From contig DAHUXD010000052.1 in NCBI GenBank assembly GCA_027307335.1, positions 1 to 64,000 on the forward strand: a DNA stretch of 64,000 nucleotides. Reading direction: 5' to 3'. The notes beneath the pieces were generated by a model that worked only from the letters and a program-made list of their open reading frames with translations, searched no databases and was not told the origin of the DNA. Made by a program: the position numbers and the translations under genes. The stretch comes from Acidobacteriota bacterium. GTDB taxonomy: Bacteria; Acidobacteriota; Thermoanaerobaculia; UBA5066; Gp7-AA6. Positions 1-8,831 of the stretch are shown piece by piece (position 1 is the first letter of the stretch; every line of letters starts with the position of its first letter).

Positions 1-675
1 CTCCTCGAGGGCGCCGTGATGCACGAGGTCGAAGAAACGTTCGGCGGGGTCGGGCTCCGCGGCGGACCGAGCCTCGACGATGTCGCGCCGCGCCTCCCCG
101 TCGAGGGCCGGCACGAGGGCGGCCAGAGCGGCGGCGCCGCCCTCGCGCGCGGCGTCGGCGAGGGCCTCGAGCGCCTCCGGCTCGCCGGTCCAGCCCGGGA
201 TCAGCGGGAAGACCGCCGCCGCGCGAAGACCCGCCGCCCGCGCCGCGCGGAGCGCCGGGAAGGCCGCGGCGGCACGACCCGCCCGCCACGATGCCAGGAC
301 GACCGCCGCACCCGCATCCGGCGGAATCCCATCCGCCTCCGGATCCAGGAGGTAGACGGCCCGCCCGGATCGCAGCGCCGCCTCCGCGGCCGCGCGATAC
401 GCCCCGCGCACCGCCTCGGCGGCCGAGGACGGACCCACCAGCAGCGGCCCGGTCGGAAGGCGCGCGACCGCCTCCTGCCACGGCTCGGGGTCCGCCGGAC
501 CCGCGGCGAGCAGGGGCTCCGGCCTCGGCACGACGAAGCGGCGTTCGACGGGGTCGAAGCGCAGCCGCTCACCGTCGGGACCGTAGGGCAGCAGCCGGCC
601 GGCCAGGCGCCGGCCGGCCACGAGAGCCTCCCCGGCGCGCACCGCGGGGGCGCCGGCGCTCTCGACGACGATCAC
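1..675 (-). CDS. Unrecognised protein, partial (3' end off the window)
   Basis: An open frame of 225 codons runs from a GTG at 675 to the left edge with no stop. The GTG overlaps the ribE stop (GTGA), the stop-start arrangement used throughout this operon, which supports both the start and translational coupling to ribE. The visible protein begins MIVVESAGAPAVRAG, is rich in Ala, Arg and Leu, and contains the stretch AVFPLIPGWTGEP near residue 170. I do not recognise the family and see no cofactor motif, signal peptide or membrane segment. Its position last in a ftsY-ribD-ribE run does not by itself tell its job. Coding potential is good because the frame stays open with sensible composition, but the function is unknown. 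Confidence 0.7.
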   Translation of the reverse strand, partial: MIVVESAGAPAVRAGEALVAGRRLAGRLLPYGPDGERLRFDPVERRFVVPRPEPLLAAGPADPEPWQEAVARLPTGPLLVGPSSAAEAVRGAYRAAAEAALRSGRAVYLLDPEADGIPPDAGAAVVLASWRAGRAAAAFPALRAARAAGLRAAAVFPLIPGWTGEPEALEALADAAREGGAAALAALVPALDGEARRDIVEARSAAEPDPAERFFDLVHHGALEE

Positions 676-1283
676 CGGCGCTTCCGCGCGCGACCCACCC
701 GCCGCAGGGTTCCGACCTGGCCGTAGCGGGCGAAGACGTCTCCCTCGAAGTGAATCGCATCGCCGGGGCGAGCGGTCCCGAACGTCGTGCGTCGCCTCGT
801 CTCCGGGATGATCGCGACGTCGAACGCACCCGGACGCCGCGCGGCGACGGTCAGGCTGATGCCGTCCAGGGCCACCGAGCCCTTGACCGCGACGAGCGGC
901 GCGAGTCCCCTCGGGATCGTGAACGTGTAGGTCCACGAGTTGCCCGCCGTCGCAATGCGGGAGAGGCGCGCGATGCCGTCGACGTGGCCGAGCACGAAGT
1001 GTCCCGAGAGCCGGTCGCCCCAGCGCAGCGCCCGTTCGAGGTTGACCCCGTCGCCGGGAACGAGCGCACCGAGGCGGGACCTCCGGAGCGTCTCGGCCGA
1101 GAGGTCGGCGACGAAATCCGAGCCGGGCTCGAGGGCCGTGAGGCACACGCCGGCGACCGCGACGCTCTCCCCGCGGCGGAGGCGGCCGAACCCGCGGGGC
1201 GGCGCGATCGCGATGCGGAGGCCGCCGCGCCGCCGCCGGACGTCCGTAACGCGGCCGACGCCCTCGACGATGCCGGTGAACAC
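672..1283 (-). CDS. ribE: Riboflavin synthase, alpha subunit type
   Basis: Catalyses dismutation of two 6,7-dimethyl-8-ribityllumazine molecules to riboflavin, the last step of riboflavin synthesis, in the cytosol. The 203-residue protein opens with the family signature MFTGIVEGVGRV and shows the two tandem lumazine-binding half barrels (about residues 1-95 and 96-190); the second repeat includes GHVDGIA and VALDGISLTV. Length matches the family. The GTG start at 1283 lies 9 nt after the ribD stop and gives exactly this canonical N-terminus. It follows ribD, the usual partner in this pathway; ribA/B and ribH are not in the window. Confidence 0.95.
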   Translation of the reverse strand: MFTGIVEGVGRVTDVRRRRGGLRIAIAPPRGFGRLRRGESVAVAGVCLTALEPGSDFVADLSAETLRRSRLGALVPGDGVNLERALRWGDRLSGHFVLGHVDGIARLSRIATAGNSWTYTFTIPRGLAPLVAVKGSVALDGISLTVAARRPGAFDVAIIPETRRRTTFGTARPGDAIHFEGDVFARYGQVGTLRRVGRARKRR

Positions 1284-1292
1284 GACGGCAGT

Positions 1293-2393
1293 CTACGCGA
1301 GGCGGCCGGTGACCAGGAGATCCTCGCCGAGCCGCTCGAACCGAGCGTCGCGGAGGACGGGCGCTCGTCGGAGCCCGAATCCCGGGCCGCCGATCGCCCC
1401 CGGCGCGGCGCTGCCCCCGAGCACCCGCGGCGCCAGGAAGGCCGCGACGCGATCGACCAGGCCCGCGTCGAAGAAGGCGCCGAGCGTCGCGCCGCCGCCC
1501 TCGACCATGAGGCTGGTGACGCCCTCGCGGTACAGCGCGTCGAGGAGCCGGGCGAGGTCCACCGTCCCCCGCCTCCGCCCCGGCAGGCTCCATACGCGCA
1601 CGCCGCGTCGTTCGAGCCGCCGCGCTCCCGGGGCATCCGCCGGCACCGCGGTCACGACGAGCCTCTCGCCCGGCCCGCCGAACACCCGCGCGCCCGGCGG
1701 CGTCCGGAGCCGCCCGTCGAGCACGATCCGCCAGTGGGCGCGCTCGCCGGACCGGCCGAGCCGCCGCGTCAGGCGCGGATCGTCGGCGAGGACGGTTCCC
1801 GCACCGACGAGCACCGCGTCGTACTCCTCGCGCAGGAGGAGGCCGCGCCGGCGGGCGCGCTCGCCGGTGATCCAGCGGCTCTCCCCCGACGCCGTGGCGA
1901 TCCGTCCATCGAGACTCGAGGCCCACTTCGCGAGGACGAAGGGCCGGCGCCGCGCGATCGCCGCGAGGAATTTCTCGTTCTGCTCCTCGGCCCTGCGGCG
2001 GACGTTCGCCGGGGCGAGCACGATTTCGACGCCGGCGCGCCGCAGCGCCGCGAGCCCGCGCCCCGCGACGAGCGGATTCGGATCGCGGGCGGCGACGACG
2101 ACGCGGCGGACACCGGCCGCGATCACCGCCGGCGCGCACGGAGGCGTGCGGCCGAAGTGCGCGCAGGGCTCGAGCGTCAGGTAGAGGTCGGCGCCCCGTG
2201 CCCGAGCCCCCGCTCGCCTGAGCGCCGCCGCCTCGGCGTGCGGCCCCCCCGCGCGCCGGTGGAACGCTTCCGCCACCACACGGCCGCTCCGCACGATCAC
2301 CGCGCCGACCATCGGGTTGGGCGGGACGGTGTAGCGCCCCTTCTCGGCGAGCGCGAGCGCCCGCTCGAGGAAGGCGAGGTCAATGCGCGACAT
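1293..2393 (-). CDS. ribD: Bifunctional riboflavin biosynthesis deaminase/reductase
   Basis: Converts 2,5-diamino-6-ribosylamino-pyrimidinone phosphate to the 5-amino-6-ribitylamino uracil phosphate by deamination and NADPH-dependent ribosyl reduction. The 366-residue protein has an N-terminal zinc deaminase domain with H52-A-E54 and the ligands C77 and C86 (EPCAHFGRTPPC), then a RibD reductase domain from about residue 150 (FVLAKWASSLDGRIA). Length is normal for the fusion. The ATG at 2393 lies inside the 3' end of ftsY (14-nt overlap), implying co-translation. ribE follows after 9 nt. Confidence 0.96.
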   Translation of the reverse strand: MSRIDLAFLERALALAEKGRYTVPPNPMVGAVIVRSGRVVAEAFHRRAGGPHAEAAALRRAGARARGADLYLTLEPCAHFGRTPPCAPAVIAAGVRRVVVAARDPNPLVAGRGLAALRRAGVEIVLAPANVRRRAEEQNEKFLAAIARRRPFVLAKWASSLDGRIATASGESRWITGERARRRGLLLREEYDAVLVGAGTVLADDPRLTRRLGRSGERAHWRIVLDGRLRTPPGARVFGGPGERLVVTAVPADAPGARRLERRGVRVWSLPGRRRGTVDLARLLDALYREGVTSLMVEGGGATLGAFFDAGLVDRVAAFLAPRVLGGSAAPGAIGGPGFGLRRAPVLRDARFERLGEDLLVTGRLA

Positions 2394-3345
2394 CGTCCCC
2401 GAGGAGGGCCTTCGCGTACTCGGACGGCTCGAACGGCACGAGGTCGTCGGCCGACTCGCCGACCCCGACGTACAGCACGGGCAGCTTCAGCTCCCGGTAG
2501 ATCGCCAGCACGATCCCGCCGCGCGCGCTGCCGTCGAGCTTCGTCAGCACGACGCCCGTCGCTCCCGCCGCCTCCACGAACCGCCGCGCCTGCTCGAGCC
2601 CGTTGATCCCGGTCGTCGCGTCGAGGACGAGGAGCGTCTCGTGCGGCGCGCCCGGCACCTCGCGCGCGGCGATCCGGCGCATCTTCGCGAGCTCCTCCAT
2701 CAGGTTCTTCTTCGTGTGGAGGCGTCCGGCCGTGTCCACGAAGAGAGTGGCGACACCCCGCGCCTTCGCGGCGGACAGCGCATCGAAGAGCACGGCGGAA
2801 GGGTCGGCGCCCTCCCGGTGGCGCACCAGGGGCACCCCGAGCCGGTCGGCCCAGGTCTGGAGCTGCTCGATGGCACCCGCCCGGAACGTGTCGGCCGCCG
2901 CGAGCAGCACCGCGCGGCCCGCCGCCTTCTCGCGCGCCGCCAGCTTCGCGGTCGTCGTCGTCTTGCCGGAACCATTGACGCCCACCAGGAACGTCACGAA
3001 CAGCGGGACGTCGGCCCGGGGACCCGGCCTCGGCGCCGACGCGATGACCTTCTCGATCTCCTCGAGCAGCAGTTCCTTCAACGCCTCCACGTCCTGGCGC
3101 CGCGAGGCGCCGGCGCGCGAGCGCACGCTCCGGGTGAGCGCGTCGGCGGTGTCCGCCCCCACGTCGGCGGAGAGGAGCGCTTCCTCGAGCGACGCGAGCA
3201 CCGACTCGTCGATGCCGAGGCTCTCCTTGACGGCCGTCCCGAGTTTCTCGAGGATCTCGGTGTGGGTCATGAAGAGCCCGCGCTTGACCTTCGCGAAGAA
3301 GCCCGTGCGCGCGCCCGGAGCGGCGTCCTTTCGATCCTCGGCCAT
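2380..3345 (-). CDS. ftsY: Signal recognition particle receptor FtsY
   Basis: SRP-receptor GTPase that docks SRP-ribosome complexes at the membrane for co-translational insertion. The 321-residue protein begins MAEDRKDAAPGARTG and has only a short charged N-terminus, unlike the long acidic A domain of E. coli FtsY. It then shows the N domain and the G domain with GVNGSGKTTTTAKLA (P loop), DTAGRLHTKKN (G3) and TKLDGSARGG (G4/G5). The ATG at 3345 is chosen because the frame upstream lacks conservation and lies in a 92-nt gap after the TPR lipoprotein. The 3' end overlaps ribD. Confidence 0.95.
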   Translation of the reverse strand: MAEDRKDAAPGARTGFFAKVKRGLFMTHTEILEKLGTAVKESLGIDESVLASLEEALLSADVGADTADALTRSVRSRAGASRRQDVEALKELLLEEIEKVIASAPRPGPRADVPLFVTFLVGVNGSGKTTTTAKLAAREKAAGRAVLLAAADTFRAGAIEQLQTWADRLGVPLVRHREGADPSAVLFDALSAAKARGVATLFVDTAGRLHTKKNLMEELAKMRRIAAREVPGAPHETLLVLDATTGINGLEQARRFVEAAGATGVVLTKLDGSARGGIVLAIYRELKLPVLYVGVGESADDLVPFEPSEYAKALLGDDVAH

Positions 3346-3437
3346 TTCGGAGGACGCAAGATACCGCATGCTTCGCCCGGGGAAGGCGGGATTCCTCGGG
3401 GCGATCGAGGGAACGGGCGGCGGCTTCGCTCCGCCCG

Positions 3438-4196
3438 CTACTGCGCCTTCAGCGCCTCTTTCTCGAGCAGGAGGCGCGCGCGGGCGCCCGTGTCGCCCGC
3501 CGGATCGAGGTCCACCGCCCGCTGCAGGTAGCGCTTGCCGAGGTCGGCCTTCTGCATCGAGATCAGGACCATCCCGAGGCGGAGGTTGGCGTCGGCATTG
3601 GATGGGTCGAGCTTGACCGCGGCGAGGAAATCCTCGGCCGCGCCCTCGAGGTGGCCCGCGGACTCGCGGGCGACGGCCCGGCCGACGTAGGCGGCGTACG
3701 TCTTGGGGTCGCGGGCGATCGCCGACGAGAACTCCGTCTCGGCCGCCGCATAGTCTCCCTCGCGCTGCCAGAGGCGCCCGAGATTGATCGTGGCCGACAG
3801 CCGGTCGTCCGAGTTCTGGGAAGCCGCCGCGACCGTGAAATCGTCCTGCGCGTCCTTGAAGCGGCCGAGCTCCATCAGCACGACGCCCCGGTTGTTGCGA
3901 TAGGAGCCGTTCTCCGGCGCGAGCGCGACCGCCTTGTCGAGCGGGACGAGCGAGTCCTTGTAACGGGCCTGCATCAGCATCGCGACGCCGAGGCCGTCGA
4001 GGACCTCGGGGTTCTTCGGATCGTCCTTCAGGCACTCGCGGAAGGCCTTCTCGGCCTCTGCGGGCCGATTGTCGCGCAGCAGGACCTGGGCCATGCGCTC
4101 GTTCAAGAGGAGCTCGGCCGACGTCTTCGGCTTGGCCTTCTGGCAGCCCGCGGCGAGCGTCGCGGCGGCCAGCGCGAGCGCGGAGAGCCGTCTCAT
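3438..4196 (-). CDS. TPR lipoprotein (PilF/PilW-like)
   Basis: A predicted lipoprotein of 252 residues. The N-terminus MRRLSALALAAATLAAGCQ is a signal peptide with a lipobox (LAAGC), so Cys18 would be lipidated. The mature part is a series of about five tetratricopeptide repeats, for example NPEVLDGLGVAMLMQARYKD and TYAAYVGRAVARESAGHLEG. Such proteins act as periplasmic scaffolds; PilF/PilW of type IV pili is the closest familiar architecture, but no other pilus gene is visible, so that role is inference. The ATG at 4196 overlaps the HD-GYP stop (ATGA), so the two are probably co-translated and may share a cell-envelope role. Confidence 0.85.
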   Translation of the reverse strand: MRRLSALALAAATLAAGCQKAKPKTSAELLLNERMAQVLLRDNRPAEAEKAFRECLKDDPKNPEVLDGLGVAMLMQARYKDSLVPLDKAVALAPENGSYRNNRGVVLMELGRFKDAQDDFTVAAASQNSDDRLSATINLGRLWQREGDYAAAETEFSSAIARDPKTYAAYVGRAVARESAGHLEGAAEDFLAAVKLDPSNADANLRLGMVLISMQKADLGKRYLQRAVDLDPAGDTGARARLLLEKEALKAQ

Positions 4197-5920
4197 CGCG
4201 CCGCGGCGCGGCTCGCGACGCGCGGGAGCGAGGCGGCCTCCGCGGGGACGAGCTCGCCCTTCCCGTGCGAGCGCGCGAGGGCCTCCACCACGCCGCCATC
4301 GAAGCGCTTGCCGGACATCTCGCGCAGCCGCTCGAGCACGTAGGAGACCTCCATCGCCTTCTGATACGGCCGCGTCGTCGTCATGGCGTCGAAGGCGTCC
4401 GCGACGGCGACGATCCGCGCCTGCAGCGGGATCTGCTCGCCCTTGAGGCCGTCGGGATAGCCGCCCCCCTCCCACTTCTCGTGGTGATACTTCATGCCCG
4501 GGATGATATCGGCCATCTGCGGGATTGTCTCCATGATCGCCGCGCCCTTGACCGGATGCGCCTTCATCAGGTCGAACTCCTCGTCGGTGAGCGCCGTCGG
4601 CTTGCGGATGATGCGATCGTCGACGCCGATCTTCCCGACGTCGTGGAGGAGCGCCGACAACCGCACCTTGCGCGCCTCCTCCGCCGGAAGCGCGAGCTCC
4701 TTCGCGATGGCGGCCGAGTAGCGCGCGACGCGCTCGGAGTGGCCGCGCGTGTACGGGTCCTTCGCGTCGATCGCGGCCGCGAGCGCGCGAATCGACGAGA
4801 TGAAGAGCTCCTGGTTCTCGCGCGCCGCCTTCTGCACCCGCTCGAACGCGTCGCGGATCGACGCGCTCATGATGTTGAAGTTCTCCGACAGGTCGGCGAT
4901 CTCCGCCGTGCCGGTGACCTCGACGCCCGTGCCGTACTGTCCGACCGCGACGGCCCGCGTGGATTCGGCGAGCCGGGCGATCGGCCGCGAGAGGCGGCGG
5001 GCAAAGAGCACGCCGAGCGCGAGCGCGCCCGCGAGGCAGGCCGCGCTCCAGAGCAGCGTGTCGCGGACCATGCCGTCCACCGAGGCGAACGCGATGTCGC
5101 GATCGCGCTCCACGAGCACGCCCCAGGGCGGGTCGCCGACCGGGGCGATCGAGGCGAGCACGTCCCCCGAGGCCCCCCTCTCGGAGCGCGTGAGGCGGGC
5201 CGGAAAACGGACGAAGTCGGTCACGAGTGTCGAGGGATGGACGGGACCGCGTCCCCCCGAGGCGGGCGGGAAGAGGATGTGGCCCTGGCGGTCGACCAGC
5301 GTCGCGCGCGCCTCGCGGCGCGCCTCGTCCTCGAACTCGCGGAGGATCGGTCCCCACGAGACGAGCGCCTCCACGACGCCGATGCGCGTTCCCTTCTCGT
5401 CGACGACCGGCTGCGCGAGCACGGCCACCGTGCCCAGGCCGACGACCGGGAACGGGCTCCCCTCGTAGCGCAACCCGTCGCGGGCCGACTCGAATCCCTT
5501 GCGGAACTCGAAGTCGACGTCCGGGGACTTGACGTCCGGACCGACGAAGCTGCCGCGCCCGTCCAGGTTGACGCCTCGGAGCGCCGAGAGCTGCGTCTGT
5601 CCCGACAACGCCGACCCCAGGATCTCGGGTCCCCCGGCGGCTCCGAACGGGTCCTTGCCGGTCAGCTGGACGGCCAGCCGGATCGCGTCCGCCGCCTTGG
5701 TCAACTGCTGCCCCGCGGAGGCGTAGTAGGCGGCGATGTGGTCCGCGATCGCCGCGGAGGAGCGCGTCAGGTACTTCTCCTCGAGGGTCTCGAGGGTGCG
5801 CCGGTTGCGCCGGATCAGCACGGCCTCGGCGACGGCGAGGGGAATCAGGGAGGCGAGAATCAGGGCTCCGGAGAGAAGGACGAACAGGCGAATCCGACGA
5901 CGACCGGAACGCCCACTCAC
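4193..5920 (-). CDS. Membrane sensor with HAMP and HD-GYP domain
   Basis: Probable c-di-GMP phosphodiesterase controlled by an extracytoplasmic sensor. The 575-residue protein has a transmembrane helix near residues 12-33 (LFVLLSGALILASLIPLAVA), a large periplasmic Cache-like sensor up to about residue 285, a second helix (LLWSAACLAGALALGVLFA) and a HAMP linker. The HD-GYP domain has LLHDVGKIG and HHEKWEGGGYPDGLKG, so the metal ligands and the GYP signature are present. The GTG at 5920 forms a GTGA overlap with the aroB stop. A perfect TATAAT lies 9 nt upstream of the GTG, so the gene may also have its own promoter. Two genes of unrelated function (aroB, TPR lipoprotein) flank it in overlap. 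Confidence 0.92.
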   Translation of the reverse strand: MSGRSGRRRIRLFVLLSGALILASLIPLAVAEAVLIRRNRRTLETLEEKYLTRSSAAIADHIAAYYASAGQQLTKAADAIRLAVQLTGKDPFGAAGGPEILGSALSGQTQLSALRGVNLDGRGSFVGPDVKSPDVDFEFRKGFESARDGLRYEGSPFPVVGLGTVAVLAQPVVDEKGTRIGVVEALVSWGPILREFEDEARREARATLVDRQGHILFPPASGGRGPVHPSTLVTDFVRFPARLTRSERGASGDVLASIAPVGDPPWGVLVERDRDIAFASVDGMVRDTLLWSAACLAGALALGVLFARRLSRPIARLAESTRAVAVGQYGTGVEVTGTAEIADLSENFNIMSASIRDAFERVQKAARENQELFISSIRALAAAIDAKDPYTRGHSERVARYSAAIAKELALPAEEARKVRLSALLHDVGKIGVDDRIIRKPTALTDEEFDLMKAHPVKGAAIMETIPQMADIIPGMKYHHEKWEGGGYPDGLKGEQIPLQARIVAVADAFDAMTTTRPYQKAMEVSYVLERLREMSGKRFDGGVVEALARSHGKGELVPAEAASLPRVASRAAAR

Positions 5921-7002
5921 GATAACGACATTATACGCGCTGCCTCCAGCCACTCCTCGAGCGGCACCGTCTCGTCCACGATCGCCGACCCGATTCGATC
6001 GAGGAGCACCGAGGCGAGGCCGCGCGCGGTCGTCTTCTTGTCGCGCGCGAGGTATTCGCGCAGGCGCCGCGGGTCGCGCTCGGGCTCGGGAAACGGACCG
6101 AGCCCCGCGAGCACCCGCCGCACCGCGTCGGCGTCGGAGGCGGACAGGCCGGCGCGGCGTCGCGAGATCTCGACGGCGGCGGCGATGCCCCACGCGACCG
6201 CCTCGCCGTGACGCAGGGCACCGAAGCCGCCCGCCGCCTCGAGCGCGTGGCCGAGCGTGTGACCGAAGTTGAGGATCCGCCGGCGGCCGCCCTCCTTCGG
6301 ATCGGAAAGGACGACCGCCGCCTTCACGCGCACGGAGCCGGCGAGGAGTTCGAGCAGCGCGCCCTCGTCGCGCTCGAGCACGTCGGAGAGACGCGCGCCC
6401 GCCCGCGCGGCGAGCGCCGGGTCGCCGATCCACGCGTCCTTGTACGCCTCGACGAGGCCGGCGCGGAAGTCCCGCTCCGGCAGCGTCGCGAGAGCGCGCG
6501 GGTCGACGAGGATCGCGCCCGGCGGATGGAAGGCGCCGAGCAGGTTCTTGCCGAGACGGTGGTTCACGCCGGTCTTTCCGCCGATCGCCGCGTCCGCCAT
6601 CCCGGCCGTCGTCGTGGGCACCGCGTTCCAGGCGACCCCCCGGAAGAGGATCGCCGCGACGAAGCCGACGAGGTCGGTCACGACGCCGCCGCCGACCGCC
6701 ACGAACGCGTCGTCGCGCCGCGTCCCGGCCGCGAGCGCCGCGTCCGCGACGCGCTCGGCGGACGCGAGCGTTTTCGCGCTCTCGGCGTCGTCGATCGCGA
6801 TCTCCGCGAGGACGGCCGTTCCCAGGGCGCGCCGGACCGCCGCCGCGGCGGCCCGCGCGGCCGGAGGCGCCGCGAGCAGGAATCGACCGGACGGCGAGCG
6901 CAGATACTCGGCGGCCCGCTCGAGAAGACCGACGCCGACCCAGGCGGTGCTCTCGTGGGGCGGGCCCGAGACGGAGATCCGCTCGGGCGCGGCGGCGCTC
7001 AC
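5917..7002 (-). CDS. aroB: 3-dehydroquinate synthase
   Basis: Second step of the shikimate pathway, converting DAHP to 3-dehydroquinate with NAD+ and a divalent metal. The protein shows AFVAVGGGVVTDLVGFVAAI (NAD-binding glycine-rich region), the loop VPTTTAGMADAAIGGKTGVNH, KNLLGAFHPP and the metal-ligand region NFGHTLGHALE. I place the start at the GTG at 7002 (MSAAAPERISVSG, 361 aa). A longer GTG start at 7038 lies inside a dispersed repeat and would overlap the restored aspS stop at 7016 by 23 nt. The stop overlaps the HD-GYP GTG. Full-length and apparently intact. Confidence 0.94.
   Translation of the reverse strand: MSAAAPERISVSGPPHESTAWVGVGLLERAAEYLRSPSGRFLLAAPPAARAAAAAVRRALGTAVLAEIAIDDAESAKTLASAERVADAALAAGTRRDDAFVAVGGGVVTDLVGFVAAILFRGVAWNAVPTTTAGMADAAIGGKTGVNHRLGKNLLGAFHPPGAILVDPRALATLPERDFRAGLVEAYKDAWIGDPALAARAGARLSDVLERDEGALLELLAGSVRVKAAVVLSDPKEGGRRRILNFGHTLGHALEAAGGFGALRHGEAVAWGIAAAVEISRRRAGLSASDADAVRRVLAGLGPFPEPERDPRRLREYLARDKKTTARGLASVLLDRIGSAIVDETVPLEEWLEAARIMSLS
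5930..5935 (-). promoter_or_regulatory. TATAAT -10 hexamer before the HD-GYP gene
   Basis: A perfect TATAAT inside the aroB 3' end, 9 nt before the GTG of the HD-GYP gene. At this distance transcription would start at or next to the GTG. No clear -35 is visible. Confidence 0.5.
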
Positions 7003-7015
7003 CGCCTCGTTTTTC

Positions 7016-8831
7016 TCACCGGTCGGCCCTCGTTTCACTCGGCCCGTCCGGTGACGCGGCGTTCCCTCGCCGCGAGTCGAGGCCGAGCTCGCGGAGCTGG
7101 TCCGAAAGCACCGATGCCGGCGCCTTCGTCATGAGGTCGATGCCCGACGTCGTCTTGGGGAAGGCGATGACCTCGCGCAGAGAGGTGGCGCCCGCCGCGA
7201 TCGCGCAGATCCGGTCGAGGCCGAGCGCGATGCCGCCGTGCGGCGGCGCGCCGAACTGCAGCGCCTCGAGCAGGAACCCGAAGCGCTCCCTCCCCTCCTC
7301 CGGTCCGATGCCGAGGACGCGGAAGACGCGCTCCTGCAGGTCCGCGCGGTGGATGCGGATCGATCCCGAGCCGAGCTCCCAGCCGTTGACGACGACGTCG
7401 TACGCGCGCGCGCACGCTGCCCGGATCGGACTCGAGCCGGTCGAGGTCCTCCTCGCGGGGCCCCGTGAACGGGTGGTTCATCGGGAACCACTGCTTCGTC
7501 TCGTCGTCGAATCCGAGCAGCGGGAACTCGGTGACCCAGCAGAAGACGTAGCGCGACTCGTCGACGAGCTTCAGTTCGCGGGCGGCCTCGGCTCGGAGGG
7601 CCGCGAGCGCCGCGAGCGCGTGCTTCTCCTTGTCGGCGACGGCGAGGAGCAGGTCGCCGTCGGCGACGCCCGCCGCCGCGAGGATGCGGTCGAGCTGCTC
7701 GGGCGCCAGCGCCTTCTTCGCCGGCGAGGCGATCTCCGCGCCCTGCCTCTTGAACCACAGCAGTCCGCCGGCGCCGAGCTCCTTCGCCTTCTCCGTGAGC
7801 TCGTCGAGGCGCTTCCGGGAGAGGCCCGCGCCGCCCGGCACCCGGAGTCCGCGCACGGTGCCTCCGCCGCCGAGCGCCTTCTCGAAGGGCGCGAAGCCGC
7901 TCCCGGCCGCGGCCGGGGAGAGGTCGCAGAGCGGCAGGTCGTAGCGCAGATCCGGGCGGTCGGTGCCGTAGCGGTCCATCGCCTCGCGGAAGGTCAGCCG
8001 CCGGAACGGCCGGGCCGCCGCGATGCCGGCCGCGGCGAAGGCCTCGACGAGAAAGGCCTCGACCGTGTCGAACACGTCCTCCTCGGTCGGGAAGGACATC
8101 TCGAGGTCGATCTGCGTGAACTCGAACTGGCGGTCGGCCCGCAGGTCCTCGTCCCGGAAGCAGCGCGCGATCTGGAAGTACCGCTCGAACCCCGACATCA
8201 TCAGAATCTGCTTGAAGAGCTGCGGCGACTGCGGCAGCGCGTAGAACTTCCCGCGATGGACCCGCGACGGCACGAGGAAGTCGCGCGCGCCCTCCGGCGT
8301 CGAGCGCGTCAGCATGGGCGTCTCGACCTCGAGAAAGCCGCGCTCGTGGAGAACCTTGCGCACGCGGAACGCAATCTCGTCGCGCAGGACGAAGTTCTTG
8401 AGCATCACGGGCCGGCGCAGGTCGAGGTAACGGTACTCGAGGCGCAGCTCCTCGGTCGCGTTCGTGCGATCCTCCACGACGAACGGCGGCGTCTGCGAGC
8501 GGGCCAGGAACTCGAGCCGCGTGGCGAGGACCTCGACGTCGCCGGTCGGCAGCTCGCGGTTGCGCTGCCCCTCCGCCCGCAGCAGGACCTCGCCCTCGAC
8601 CGCGACCACGTCCTCGCTCCGCGCGTCCGCCGCGGCGTCCACCGCCTCCGAGGGACAGCGCCCGCGGTCGAAGACGACCTGGACGAAGCCGCTCCGGTCG
8701 CGGAGGGTCAGGAAGATGAGCTCCCCCAGGTCCCGCCGCCGCGCGACCCAGCCCTTCAGCAGCACGCGGCGCCCGGCGTCCGCGGCGCGCAGGGCACCGC
8801 CCGGGTCCCTCCGCTGGCTGGACGCCGTCAC
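7016..8831 (-). CDS. aspS: Aspartyl-tRNA synthetase, reading frame broken once
   Basis: Class II synthetase charging tRNA-Asp. From the ATG at 8831 the frame reads a clear AspRS: OB-fold ([22 protein letters not shown]), motif 2 ([18 protein letters not shown]) and the GAD insert. It reaches the segment ending [13 protein letters not shown] near 7400. There an alternating CG run (about 7394-7403) is followed by nonsense sequence in the same frame. Shifting by +1 restores [19 protein letters not shown] and motif 3 ([12 protein letters not shown]), ending at a TGA at 7016. Adding two bases (one CG unit) would give RARAYD, the family sequence, and 605 residues. The gene is essential, so a sequencing or assembly error is likelier than decay. 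The start overlaps the hisS stop (ATGA). Confidence 0.93.
7022..7080. repeat. Dispersed hairpin repeat, copy C (aspS 3' end)
   Basis: Contains CGCGGCG (7055-7061) and CGCCGCG (7068-7074) around TTCCCT. A GGCCCTCG...CTCGG segment nearby matches the copies at 44697-44753 and, inverted, 23437-23498. It encodes the last residues of aspS and covers the alternative aroB start. Confidence 0.6.

Noticed and set aside
291-2606. A 771-codon open frame on the plus strand over ribE, ribD and ftsY
   Set aside because: Its product is low-complexity Arg/Pro/Ala with no family similarity, and it is the antisense of well-supported genes; such shadows are common at this GC content.
4265-6211. A 648-codon plus-strand frame opposite the HD-GYP gene
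   Set aside because: No recognisable domain; the minus strand has a complete sensor with HD-GYP motifs and coupled neighbours.
7035-7400. Frameshifted aspS tail read as a genuine alternative C-terminus
   Set aside because: The tail is Arg/Gly/Pro nonsense lacking motif 3, while the +1 frame carries the conserved sequence to a stop next to aroB.
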